Translations under genes and position numbers: made by a program | In this document: positions 23,201-33,290 of the stretch, one piece after another | How positions within the stretch are numbered: position 1 is the first letter of the stretch | Layout of the letters: every line of letters starts with the position of its first letter | Source: Symbiodinium microadriaticum | Taxonomy: Eukaryota > Sar > Dinophyceae > Suessiales > Symbiodiniaceae | DNA length: 64,000 bases | Assembly: GCA_001939145.1 (NCBI GenBank) | Contig: LSRX01000069.1 | Span: 149,146-213,145 of the forward strand | Direction of reading: 5' to 3' | Notes under the pieces: generated by a model | Told to the model about the DNA's origin: nothing | Databases searched by the model: none | The model's input: only the letters and a program-made list of their open reading frames with translations

Positions 23201-23595
23201 GGCACTTGCAGCAAAGCCCTCTGGCTGGTCTACACAGTTCACATGTAGAAACTATTCGTGTCAAAGTCGAAGTCGAAGCCCAGAGATTCAATTTCGGGTC
23301 CAGATCTCGCAGTGCTTTAAGGCTTTAGGGCAGAGCTTTAGGGCAGCTACAGAAAAGGATCCAGTTATTTTCTGCTTGCCTTTTTCAGGGCCTTTTGAAC
23401 ACATTTGGAGCCCCGGTCGGTGTGAAGCACTTGGAAGGACGACACTTGCTGCGAAGTCATTGTTCCCGCACCTTCGCCAGAATCCCTGATGAGTCTGAAA
23501 GCCCCACAAAGTTTCATCCAAGGTTGCCGACGACATTGCAGAGCTTTGCGCTGGACTTGCGGAGCACGAACCTTGACATAAGCATATCGCGGAGG
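16527..23595 (+). CDS. Leucine-rich-repeat gene, one repeat per exon
   Basis: Exons carry single repeats of the pattern C-x-x-L-T/G-D/E-x-G/A-x-x-x-L-x-x-x-LP-x-x-L-x-x-L-x-L-x-F. They lie at 16527-16617 (NLTDMAELRDELLGS, FPPKLQE), 18399-18489 (MPKALRRMHVAFFGCANLTD, EGLKAIGEAL), 19897-19986 (CRQVTDAGVQHLASRLPKKL, LELNLNFEG), 20352-20421 (GCELLGEEAAASLGRKLP), 22176-22237 (PRLPTTLHALVLNFMGC), 23133-23212 (GLPDLQQFDLGCFAIAASDV, GAVALAA) and 23507-23595 (RLPTTLQSFALDLRSTNLDI). A weaker one near 23420 reads RCEALGRTTLAAKS. Introns hold telomere-like arrays and MITEs. The repeat type is the ribonuclease-inhibitor-like LRR widely expanded in dinoflagellates, probably a protein-binding scaffold. It may continue the SHxW gene upstream, since its strand and spacing agree. 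The start and stop were not found. Confidence 0.6.
16740..16770. repeat. (TA)n microsatellite
   Basis: A short TA/CA run inside an intron of the leucine-rich-repeat gene. Confidence 0.7.
17178..17206. repeat. (CAT)n microsatellite
   Basis: About nine ATC units. Shadow frames here give poly-Ile or poly-Ser. Confidence 0.85.
17367..17438. mobile_element. MITE family 4, copy 3
   Basis: It begins CTCGACCCCAAAGATATGTAG and ends CTTACTTTTGGGGGTTTAGG. Same orientation as the 3429 copy, slightly shorter. Confidence 0.7.
17571..17616. repeat. (CAC)n microsatellite
   Basis: About fifteen ACC/CAC units. Apparent poly-Thr, poly-His or poly-Pro frames come from this repeat. Confidence 0.85.
18263..18360. 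mobile_element. MITE family 3 (98 bp)
   Basis: The left arm is GGGGCCTTAATCATCAGAAT followed by AGGGCTTGGGG. The right arm is its near-perfect reverse complement, ending CTAATAATTAAGGCCCC. The spacer is A/T-rich. It sits about 35 bp upstream of an LRR exon. Confidence 0.75.
18510..18614. mobile_element. Inverted-repeat element beside an LRR exon
   Basis: It begins CTTAGGGGGCTGAGTAGGTA and ends GGTACTCGGCCCCTAAG. Inner arms AACCTCTTG and CAAGAGGTT also pair. It starts about 20 bp after the 18399 exon, near the donor. Confidence 0.65.
19770..19858. repeat. Telomere-like TTTAGGG/TTCAGGG array
   Basis: About eleven tandem heptamers, both variants. It lies 40 bp upstream of the LRR exon at 19897. 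Confidence 0.85.
21803..21904. mobile_element. MITE with GGGTAGTTCTCTAAATT arms (102 bp)
   Basis: The left arm is GGGTAGTTCTCTAAATTAGG and the right arm ends AATTTAGAGAACTACCC. It is immediately followed by a 65-bp tandem array. Confidence 0.75.
21909..22143. repeat. 65-bp tandem repeat, 3.5 copies
   Basis: Each unit starts AGAGCCCTTATGGAAACCCT. Units start at 21909, 21974, 22039 and 22104, an exact 65-bp period. The fourth copy lacks an internal segment. No coding sense is seen. The array abuts the inverted-repeat element at 21803-21904. Confidence 0.85.
22320..22600. repeat. Compound TA/TATC/CATA microsatellite
   Basis: Mixed TATG, TATC, ATAC and TA runs over 280 bp. The frames are Tyr-Ile-His repeats only. 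Confidence 0.85.
22791..22902. mobile_element. MITE family 2, copy 2 (about 112 bp)
   Basis: The left arm is CACAGAGAACCCAATACCCC and the right arm is GGGATATTGGGTGCTCTGGG. The core has AAGGAATATGC, TAGGGGCCTTAAT and GGTATATTCCTTAAT. Confidence 0.8.
22908..22975 (+). other. tRNA-like or SINE-like promoter motif
   Basis: AGTGGCTAGGGCC resembles a polymerase III A-box. A hairpin CCACGG...CCGTGG follows, then TTCAGTTTGAGAC, a loose B-box. The cloverleaf is not complete, so this is not called a tRNA. A tRNA-derived SINE head is possible. Confidence 0.2.
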
Positions 23596-23838
23596 TTTGC
23601 AGTAAATCTCCGGCCGCGGCCTGGGTCCCTTCTAAATCTGACATAAAATATTGCCACAGTAGCTGCGTTAATTAACGAACTTCAAAATGGCACAGCCGAG
23701 TGGTTCTTTCAGCAAAACACATCTTGAGGAGGGATGGTTCATAACCGTACAGGATGAACCATGCCTACCCCCAACACCAGACCTGCTAGCAATCATGGCA
23801 AAGATCGTGCGATGACTTCGCTTCTGCTGATGCCGGAG

Positions 23839-23932
23839 AGAGAGAGAGAGAGAGAGAGAGGGCCACGGTTCTTTCGGGAGCCCACACCCCTAGCAAGCAA
23901 GCAAGCAAGAGAGAGAGAGAGAGAGAGAGAGA
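23839..23932. repeat. Two (GA)n runs
   Basis: AG-dinucleotide runs at about 23838-23861 and 23907-23932 flank a 45-bp non-repetitive stretch. Confidence 0.85.
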
Positions 23933-23939
23933 TCTCCAC

Positions 23940-25495
23940 TATGATGGCATGCATGGCATTGCCCTCTTTTGACGGTCATGGCTACTATGTTGTTGACGAT
24001 GGCTTTGATGTTACCAAACAGTGCTCCATTCCGAATGATGTGATCTTCGAGATTTGTCTTTCTCTGGCAGTAGATTGTAGTCGTGGTTAGTTCAATCGAT
24101 AGCAGTAGTGGTAGTGTTTTCGCGTCTCACTGCGGTATGACAGAGTTCTGACATTTGCCCAGGAACGTCACAGACGTGGGCATATCCACTTTGGCAGCGA
24201 GCGTGCCTGATGGGACAGATGTCAAGTGGCCTCTCGCCTTTGTCTAGCTGGCTTATAAGCCGATCAAAAATCATCGCATCCATCGTGCATGGTTCTCTAT
24301 CGAGTCGCAAACCGTAGAGCTGCCGAGCGGTTTCGAGCTCACGGGCTCGTGTAAAGGCGGAACAGAGAGATTTGTTGAATGTGCATTTAATAACGTAAGA
24401 GTGCAGAACATTTCGTAGATGATGCTTTCCCAACATGAAGGTTATGTGAGCTACACGACACTGGAACTGTAGTAAGGCAGTATGGAACCCCCCAAAAACC
24501 TAGTACTAGTAGTATAGTGCTTACTACTATGAATATTATTCTCAAGCTCATGGCACTTGGCATGCTGCAAGGCAGTTTGCGAAAAGCGATGGTGCGGGCA
24601 ACACAGAACTGACCTGCCTGAAAGACCTTCGAGTTTGGCAGGAGTCGGCATGCGCAGGGTTTAGGGGGTTTAGGGTGTATAAATCGTGACAAAGAAGCAC
24701 CAGGGCGCAACACCATTGCTGCGAAATATAATGCACGGAAAGAACTTTCTGCGGCGATCCTGGCAGTGTGCTGTACTGGTGGTGTTGGTTTTATTTTGGA
24801 CTCATCATTGCAGTCTTGGTTGATCGGTTCGGGAAAGCCGCAGGCGCGCAAACGAAGTTCGTGGACTGGTTGCCATAGTCCTATAAGTCTTCAAAATTAA
24901 AAAGACTCTTCATCATACCTCTCCTCTCGCGTGGACCCTCGCAGATATAAAGCTTGGCGCAGGAGTCTGCCCCTGCGCCGTCTCCAACCCTGGCAGGGCC
25001 CCCTGCACGGGCCCTGCGCAGCAAAGCGAAGGTGGGGAATCGGTAATGCCGATAATGTCACAAATATGCTGAAGATGAAATACATTTTCGTATACTATAC
25101 AGTACGCATCGTGTAGATGGCAAACACTAATACAATACATACATCAGACATGTTTTTTTGCGCTCAATGTTTTTTCTGATAGCAGTTTCGTTTTTCTTTT
25201 CCTTCGCCATCGTTCACAGGTGCTTCTAACATAGTCTGAGGGACAATTTGGTAATTATTCTAGTGTTAAGACTTCAGGCGGACACTGTACATATTTAAAC
25301 TCATACCATCTACACATGTCGGTCATAACTATAATCCTGCCCACATGTACCACAATATTTTGTACACACACATACATATATGCTTGCATATACACGTACA
25401 TACACCGCACATACACCGCACATACATGCATACATATACATATACATATATACATATACATATAATTACATATACATATATATATATATATACAC

Positions 25496-25592
<97 letters not shown>

Positions 25593-25597
25593 GACAC

Positions 25598-25639
<42 letters not shown>

Positions 25640-26970
25640 GTACATGTACATGTACATATACATATTCATATACATATACATACATACATACATACATACA
25701 TACATACATACACGTGCATTCACGCATGCACACATGCATGCATGCATGAATGCATGAATGCGTGCATACAGACATAAAAACTGTCTTACATACTTACCTG
25801 CAAATTTAACAGTTGTCGTTCTCTCTGTTCTTTTTCTTTGCAGAGGGCAAGATAGCAGCCTTGTTCGATTATTTTCCCTTTCCCCGGCACCATCACAATG
25901 TGGACAGTGACTGTTGTGCTGTTGTCGTAGTGTTGTTGTGCTTATTGTTAGTAACTTTCAGTTTTTTGGAGTGGTTAGTTTCCTAATTTAGTTGTCTGCC
26001 GTGGTGAACTGGGCGATCTGAATACAGATGTATCATGTTTTACACGTTCGTTCTGCTTGCCTGGGGGATGCGGTTTCTTTTGCTGGTATAAACTCCCGGT
26101 AGAGCTTCCGTATTTCGCTTAATGGCTTTGGCCATACACCAGTATAGTTCACCAGTCATGGAGTATGCAAACCAGACCAACAATATCAAACTAAGTGAGA
26201 CACTGAATGCCAAGAAGCCGATGAACTCGAAGCATGGTTCACTTTAGTAAACTATGAAGAACTGCGAGTTCATAAAGCCGATAGCCGGGAAGATTAATAC
26301 GTTAAACATGATCGTTTTCTTTCGCCCTTGTGCGAGAGAGAAGTGCAAATCATCAATCATGAGTAGCTTGCCAGTGCGGGACACGTGCGGGACGAGAGTC
26401 GACCTTAAACGAAGGACAAGGTGCGTCACTTGCACGTGGTTGTCTGAACAGCTCTTAAAATCATCCCTAACCGAAACCCTAAAAGATCTATAAGAACCCC
26501 CCAGCTGCCTATTCGGGTGTACAGTGCCTAGGTTGTTGTAGATTGTGGTGTCGTGGTTGAGATCGTAAGATGAATTGTCCCATTGTCTTAGGGTGGGGTG
26601 TTGGGGGCTAGCGAAGGTGGATTTTTGCTTGTTTTCGGGAGGCTATCAGCAGCTGCTGGTGGGGGGGGGCAAAATGGACGGGCTTTGATGGACAACGTTG
26701 TGGCTGGTTGAAAATGCAGAAACGAGCTCTGAAAAGATTGGTAGACAACTTACAGTATTCTGGTTGAGAAAGTATTTGGTGAGTTGGAGCATGGGGGAAT
26801 GAAGACGTATGCTGCAGGAAAAAGTGGTTTGCACAAATGACTGGACAATTTGGTTTGGGTGTGGCTTGTCTGGGAGATATGTGCTGTGCCGTGGTGCCGA
26901 ACACTTCTTCTATGGGCAAAGTATCCTTTATCTTAGTGGCCCAGAGAGACTGACAAGGGTTGGCCCATTC
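23940..26970. other. Gene-poor stretch dominated by microsatellite
   Basis: No convincing exon was found on either strand. The stretch holds a 380-bp TATACA-type array and otherwise A/T-rich unique sequence. Open frames of 60-150 codons here lack domains or a consistent codon bias. Confidence 0.5.
25370..25770. repeat. TATACA / CATACA / CATGCATG satellite-like array
   Basis: About 400 bp of alternating TATACA, CACATA, TGTACA, CATACA and GCATGCAT units. All six frames stay open and give alternating Tyr-Ile, Thr-His or Met-Tyr, which are not real proteins. Confidence 0.9.
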
Positions 26971-26978
26971 TCCGCCAG

Positions 26979-27028
26979 GCAAAGCCAAAGCCCAGCGGTG
27001 TGCGCGGACGAGAAATCAACTGGTCCAA
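26979..27028 (+). CDS. Possible 50-bp exon with consensus donor
   Basis: Acceptor CTCCGCCAG and the best donor in the window (GTGAGT). A frame reads KAKAQRCARTRNQLVQ. No domain or partner exon is recognised. Confidence 0.3.
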
Positions 27029-27769
27029 GTGAGTAATCCTTCGCAGGAGAGGGATGCCTGCTAGTGGAGGGATGGCGACGATAGGACGGGGAAAGATGGC
27101 AAAGTACTGCCTTTTGCGATGTCTACGTGTCCTTACTACCGTTGTTCCACGCATCCTACCGGCTGATTTCCACACAATGCTCTGCATTTGTACATATCCT
27201 GAGTGGCCTGCCGGAGTCCCTGGCCAAGCCAGTAGACGTCAAGGCGCTGCGTCACCGCGGGCTTGGCCCGTGTCAAAGCACTTTGATTGGCACATAGCAC
27301 GCCGATGCGATTATGGCTCTGCGAAATTGACGTCATCGGAGTGCTTACATCCCACGGCTTCCTTCCGGTGGCCTGCATGTGGAAGCAGAAGCTTCCCTAG
27401 TGCAGTGGAGGCTGCAGCAGGATGTTGATGCTAAAGACTCGCAATATTAAGAATGGTAGCATCGTGCGCTCACACACAGAGGACTGGCAATATTGGTAAG
27501 CTTTATGTCGTGATGATGGGGGGACTGTAGTGGTGAGAGAAGGTGACTATAGTGACAGTTCCAAGTAGTGCCAAGACGCGCTGCAGCCTTCAGGGTTTTG
27601 GTATGGATGCTTCAAAGCTTAAAACGTAAAGGGCTGACATTTGGAGTTTGAAGGCTGCGCGTAAACCAGCTAAAACACCTCGAGTTTGTGGAACTGTTGT
27701 GGTAGCTTGCTTACCTCGATTGTTGAGGCTGAGCAAGTAGGACATGCTCCTCACGCCTCCCGTTCGGCA

Positions 27770-27875
27770 GGCTGTTTGCATAGTGGTGAGCCTGACACCC
27801 GCGGACTGAAGCCACGGGTTATGGACCTGAAACCCGCAACCACGGGGCTCTTTCCACTTTGCCACGCGGTGCAGG
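27770..27875 (-). other. tRNA-like or SINE-like element, minus strand
   Basis: On the minus strand GTGGCAAAGTGG fits a polymerase III A-box. About 40 bp later GGGTTTCAGGTCC is a loose B-box. No complete acceptor stem is seen. Confidence 0.2.
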
Positions 27876-28085
27876 TGCCGAGCATCGTGACGGAGGGCCT
27901 GAGGCCAGTTTGTTTGAGCACGGGTGGAGGCTTGTGTCTCGAGTAGAACAATGACAAGTAAATTATTGGAACACACCAGATTTCAGACTACTTCGTCCGA
28001 GCCGTTGTGTTGCCCCTCCGATGGGCCTTGAAACGCAAACCACAGCAACAACACCCTTCCCCCTATGCTTCCCATGTAATCATGC

Positions 28086-28111
28086 TATGCTATGCTATGC
28101 TATGCTATGCT
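28086..28111. repeat. (TATGC)n pentanucleotide microsatellite
   Basis: Five TATGC units. Confidence 0.85.
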
Positions 28112-28254
28112 CCAAAACCTTGCTCGAATTTTGAAGGCTCCTCTACCTCTACGGCGCTACGATCGCTAGATCAATTTGTCCCGTGTGGCGCAGGTCCTGG
28201 GGCCAGCTAAAGAGCAGCACTCTCCCGATGGACCCAATGCGCAGCCGACACGGA

Positions 28255-31200
28255 ATTCAGGGATTAGGGTTTTAGGTTTCGGGTTTAGGGTTTTATTGTT
28301 TAGGGGTTTAGAGTGTTCTTGTTTGGTTTTGTTTTTCTCGCTTGTAAGAGGCCGCCTTGGGCATAAGGGCGTGCGGCGTATCACAAAGTTGGAACATGGC
28401 TTTACCATGGTTATTGAGATTCCCTATACACATACCTGCAGGGTATGGGGATAGTGATGTCTAGCTTTCTGGCTTCAACACAAGGGTGCTGCGAGACCTT
28501 GGGGTTTCATGTGTTGAGTTTTAGGATTCGAGAAACCATGAAGTACATCACCAGAAGCCCCTTAATTAACTCCAGCCTATGGCATCCGCAGTCCTACCTG
28601 CACCCGGAGCATACTACATACCTTTTGCTACGCTGAACAGGAGCTCATGGTTGGAAATCGTGTGGTTTTGAGTTTGGAGGTCGAGGCATCGTGTTTCAAC
28701 AGCCGCTTCCTGCAAGCAGCAATTTCGATCTTATGTTCTTTGCTTTGCCAAAGACAGACACACACACACACACACACACAGAGACAGACAGAGTCTCCAC
28801 AACAAGCTTTTGCAAGGCATGAACCCCCTAAGCTTCAGTTTAGCCCTGATTTCTAGAAACCGTCGAGGTGCATGAGAAGTGGTGGTCTTGGGCTGTATCA
28901 CTTGTGGGTGAGATGAAGATGTCGGTGATGGTGAACACTAACGCGGCTGGTTTGGTTGCGGTTCGTCTTGTGACTTTCGGCCTGTACTGCAAGATACCGC
29001 CGGTGCTAGTCCTTTCACCAGCATCAGCATTGTCATGACCGCTCATGATCTGAACTCAAACGTTTGAAAGCCCATGCGGCCTTACCTTTATCAAAAGGCA
29101 GGAGCCTCAACAATCAGCCAGAAAGTCCTTGATGTTCTCTTCCCTGTCTGGACCTTCACGGAATGATTTAGACCGTCGCAAGGCGGCATTTGTTCAAGTA
29201 GCCACTGCGTCGCCAGGCTCTTCTTCTCTCTGACGGCGCCATTCCTGCGGCCACCTGGGGGGGAGGTGCCCAGGGACCCAAGCCCAGCATGGATTGGGGA
29301 AGTCGAGTGCGAACCTCGCTGGGGACATGGGAGTATGCAGGTTTTCTGGCTTGCTTTACTGCGATATGCTGCGGAATTCCCGGCAGCCTAGACCAGACGT
29401 TAGAGGTGCTGGGTGTTTTTGTTTTTGTAAGCCCCACGGGGCCGGATGATGGCTCTGTGGAGAGAAAGCAAGTCCACCGTACCTTAAACACAAGACCGGA
29501 TGCGGCAGTGAGTCGCTGGGGGGTGGAGTTGCTGCACTTTAGAATCCCGAACAGGCTAAATCCCAAATAGTCAGTCGGGAGGGTAGTGCAACGTGGTGGG
29601 TTTGAGGCTTGCCGTAGAATCCACAAGCTAAGACGGATCGAACCTCTGGCGACAGCCCTGGCAGACAGTGCCCTTAGTTTTGAAGCAAGCTTTCAGCACC
29701 ACTATCCTACATTTCTGCGGCTCGCGATCCAGCATAAACATTGATTGGGTCTCGGGCATAAGTTTAGTCCTACTGCCGTGGTTTGGGCAGAGATTTACAC
29801 AGGCAGAATTTCGATCGGTAGCGGCCCGGTAGCACATGAACAAGTCCTGTCCCATTGTCTAGCTTGGCCTTGAATACATAAGCTCTTCAACCCACTTCTG
29901 TCACAAGTTGCTTCAGTTCGGTGAGCTCGATTTGCTGTTTGTTTTTGTTGGGGTGTAGGTCGCTCGACCCTGTCAGGTGCATGCAGCTTCGGCGCCCCGA
30001 CCTCAGAGCTTCATAGGGGTTCGTAAACATGTTATGGCATCAGTAAGGGTTCTACAAGTGCTCCAAGTTTGGTTTTTATTTGAGGGCTTTATCAGGTTTT
30101 TGTGTGGTCTTACTTATCGGTCCACAAAGATTTGACAAGGGCTTTGTGCTTCTTTGAGGGCCGCATGGTTCTACGTACGATGTTTTGCTGTTTTATGGCT
30201 TGACAGGGCTTTGCCAAGGTCAGGACAGGGGAAGGCAATCAGCAGCTGGCACTCTTGTTTGCATGCATGACTAGGTCAGGTCCTGGATGTAGCGCTCTCT
30301 TTAGAGCAACATGGTACCAAACTTGGCCGCAGAGCTTAGACATGCTAGCAGTCCCGGCTGATCCTCTGTGACCCTTCTAGGTGCATCTCCCTGCTCGGGG
30401 TCGGTTGCTGAGGTCCGGCAAGACCTGTCTGGAGACCTGCCTCAACTATGGCCTCACTTGTCTGGACCAGGCACCGAGTCTGGGAGAACAAGGGATGGTA
30501 TTATAGACGGCATCCCCTATTATGCTTTGCTCCGATTCCTCGGCTTACCTTGTACAGCCTGGCAGCTGCCATTAATTGCCATGCTTACGCCTGCCTGCTA
30601 CTTCCTGATGAACGAAATTCCAGGTCGCATCGTCAAGGTTTGGGGCTTTTGCAAGAAGCTGTGGTGATGCAGTGTGCTCTACTGGGATAGTTCCTGTAAG
30701 AAGCTTGTAGCACAAGCTCCCAACCCTAAAGTGCGATGGTTGCATCGCGAAACACCAGGCCCCCCCACCTCTCATAATGGCAGTCAGCTGCAATCTGCAA
30801 TCCAACAGCCATCAATCGTGGAACCCTCGTCCCTCAGCGCATCAATGCTATACCTTCCTCCGGAAGCACTAGCCATTTCAGTTTCCCGAGCTCTAACCCG
30901 TGAAGTCCATTCCCTCGTGCCCGGAAGTTGCCGCCAATCCCTGGGTCCTACTGCCTAAACCTGAATTAGTACTTTAGGATAGTTTTCACAACCAGTCTCT
31001 CGCCCCCAATGGGCCCAAGCTGAAAATTCAAACTGGAGGCCCCTGTTTGGGATTGCGGTTGTAGACTTAGGGCGCTTTTAGCGTTCAAGGTTCCACGACG
31101 CACCAAATCTCTCGCCTTGTTTCTTTTGAGGTGATCTCACTAACACGGAACAGACGCGGACAGTTCTCATATTGCTCAGGGGTTGCTGGGGAACCAACTT

Positions 31201-31770
31201 TAGCGATCTTTGGCCCCGAAGCTTGGGAGGATCTTCTCTTCATCAACCACTGTGCTGCTCTTGCTACTATCTTCAAGTGCAGGGCCTGCGAACCAGGCGC
31301 CTTCGGACGAGGGAGTTCGGGTCGAATGTGTATGTTCGCCGGTTCTTGCTCTTGGCTTTGGGGGTCCAGTGTCCACAATGCCTCTACGACTGCCAGAATC
31401 ATTGCGAGTGGCGGTCCCTGTATTACCGGTTAAAGCACATGAGTTGCCCGGGGGGGGGTCAGAGGGCTGTATGGTGACTGTAGACTGGGCGGGCCATCTA
31501 CACCAATTCCCAGGATCCTCAGGCCACAGCCCTGAAGCTGGACCCCCTGAACCCAGAACCTCAAATCCGGACATATCCGGATTGCGTCCTCAACGCCCCA
31601 ACCCTGGGTCTGGAACCACCGTCACGTTGCGAGGCCAGCGAAGAGAAGCGGAACTCTAGCCACCACCGTCTTCGTTCGCACAACAGGAACACTACGAAAG
31701 ATCGCAGCGATACTCTAGAAGTACAACAAACGGAAAACGGCAATTTGACTTCCGACCCTTAACCCTCTCT
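28255..31770. other. Spacer or introns; no confident exon
   Basis: Starts with a short telomere-like tract (28260-28310). Weak coding-like frames occur, for example VLDVALSLEQHGTKLGRRA near 30280 and CPQCLYDCQNHCEWRSLYYR near 31370. None has a recognised domain or phase-matched neighbour. Some may be exons of the gene ending at 31922. Confidence 0.4.
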
Positions 31771-31778
31771 TGTGGCAG

Positions 31779-31922
31779 GTCTTGACAATGCAGGAGTCGA
31801 TCAGTCTGGGGTATGCCAGTACCTCAGCCCTCTTTGTGCAAAGCCTGTTTTCAGCAGTTTCGCCGAAGGCGGCAATGGGTTACAGGTTCCTTGAGGAACT
31901 CCGTGACTTTGTGCAGATCTAG
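31779..31922 (+). CDS. 3'-terminal exon of an unrecognised gene
   Basis: The acceptor CTTGTGGCAG follows a telomere-like CCCTTAACCCTCT tract. The frame reads VLTMQESISLGYASTSALFV, QSLFSAVSPKAAMGYRFLEE and LRDFVQI, ending at TAG 31920-31922. It is 47 codons, GC3-rich and phase 0. The composition suggests an amphipathic helical C-terminus. Upstream exons were not identified with confidence. Confidence 0.5.
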   Translation, partial: VLTMQESISLGYASTSALFVQSLFSAVSPKAAMGYRFLEELRDFVQI

Positions 31923-33104
31923 CTCAGAACTACCCGGAACCCGACCTGGAGATTCGAAACATGACATCTGAAGACCTAAGACCATTGTCGGACCCTGCCC
32001 GTTATCGGTTCAGGACCCGAAATCCTGGCAAGAGGTCAGAATATTGTGTTCAAGCGCCACCGAGGCCTCTTCAAAGTGTCGGCGTCGGACCTGCCGGGGC
32101 AGCCAGAAGATTTCTAAATAAACCCTCTAAATCTGCACCCTGAGGGCCTAGGTGACCCCAAACCCGAATCTGTTCCCGCACGTGGTTGTTCTGACTGTTC
32201 TGAGGCTTGGGAATTCATGCAGTCAGCTTTGAGGCTTGAGGTCTTCAGTTTGCTCACTCTTTCAGGCCTTTGGATGTCCGCTTCGCAGTTTCTGTGAGTT
32301 GAGGTTTGACGGTTTTGGGGGGTTCGGTGGGATTTGCTGTCGATGTGTACTTCGAAATCTTACGCCAATCTCGGAGCAAGCATTTTAGAGATCGTTTTCC
32401 CGACGACCGGAAAGCTGCTAGCAACCACAACAAGGTGTGTTACGGAAGAGATTTCTTCGCTTGATGTCATGCCACGGCGATCCTTTGGCTGAAACCTCGT
32501 GTAACTAGATTTCAGTAGATTTAAAAGGTTGTCGTACAGGGAAGCCGAGTTTCGCCTCCTGCATGTGACATGTCAGAATTGCTAGGCCTATCGTCCATGC
32601 ATTTGCGTGCATCTGCTCGGCTCACTAGGGGTGGTGGTGGAGAGATGTGCCAACATGGTTCCATCCAGAAAGCAACGTAGACACATTGGCCTGCAAGCCA
32701 GACAGCACCATTTAAACTGCATTGCACTTCTGAATCTCTAGCCGCTCTAGCCAGTTGACCGCAATGCTTTCAAGCAACAAGTATTCAGTGCTCAAACGCT
32801 TCGAACAAATCAAGAAGACGAGCCAGCGACCCTGGATCTTGTGTGCCGAAGCTCAGCAGCTTCGAGTGCCAAGTCACTCCGGCCGTTTGAGAGAAGCCAG
32901 CTTCGCACTGCCTCAGTTCATGATCGCGCTCGTATGTAGACATGTCGCCGTGAGGCAGAGACTTTCATGTCATGCAGTAGCAGTATTGCTAGTAACAACA
33001 AAAGATGAATTTATATACAGTGCGCATACTTGTAAGACTAAGCCATGACTCATGACGTATTGTTGGCGTAGTCGTAATCGTCCTTCGTCATTGGAGAAGG
33101 TACA

Positions 33105-33290
33105 GGAGCAGCAGTGGTAGGAGCAGTAGCAGTTGTCAGTAGGAGCAGCAGTAGTAGGAGCAGCAGCAGCAGCAGTAGTAGTAGGAGCAGCAGCAGCAGT
33201 AGTAGAAGTAGCAGCAGGAGGAGTAGGAGAAGGAGTAGGACTACAAGAAGGAGAAGCAATGGTCGGAGTGGCAGCAGTCGCAGCAGCTCA
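33105..33290. repeat. (AGC/AGT/AGG)n trinucleotide tract
   Basis: About 60 AG(C/T/G) triplets. It translates as poly-Ser/Arg on + and poly-Leu on -. The minus poly-Leu frame is a shadow. Confidence 0.85.

Noticed and set aside
25345..25775. Open frames of 90-150 codons in all six frames
   Set aside because: They are translations of the TATACA/CACATA satellite and contain only Tyr-Ile, Thr-His or Met-Tyr runs.
33050..33259. Poly-leucine minus-strand frame that looks like a membrane helix
   Set aside because: It is the antisense of an AGC/AGT trinucleotide repeat.
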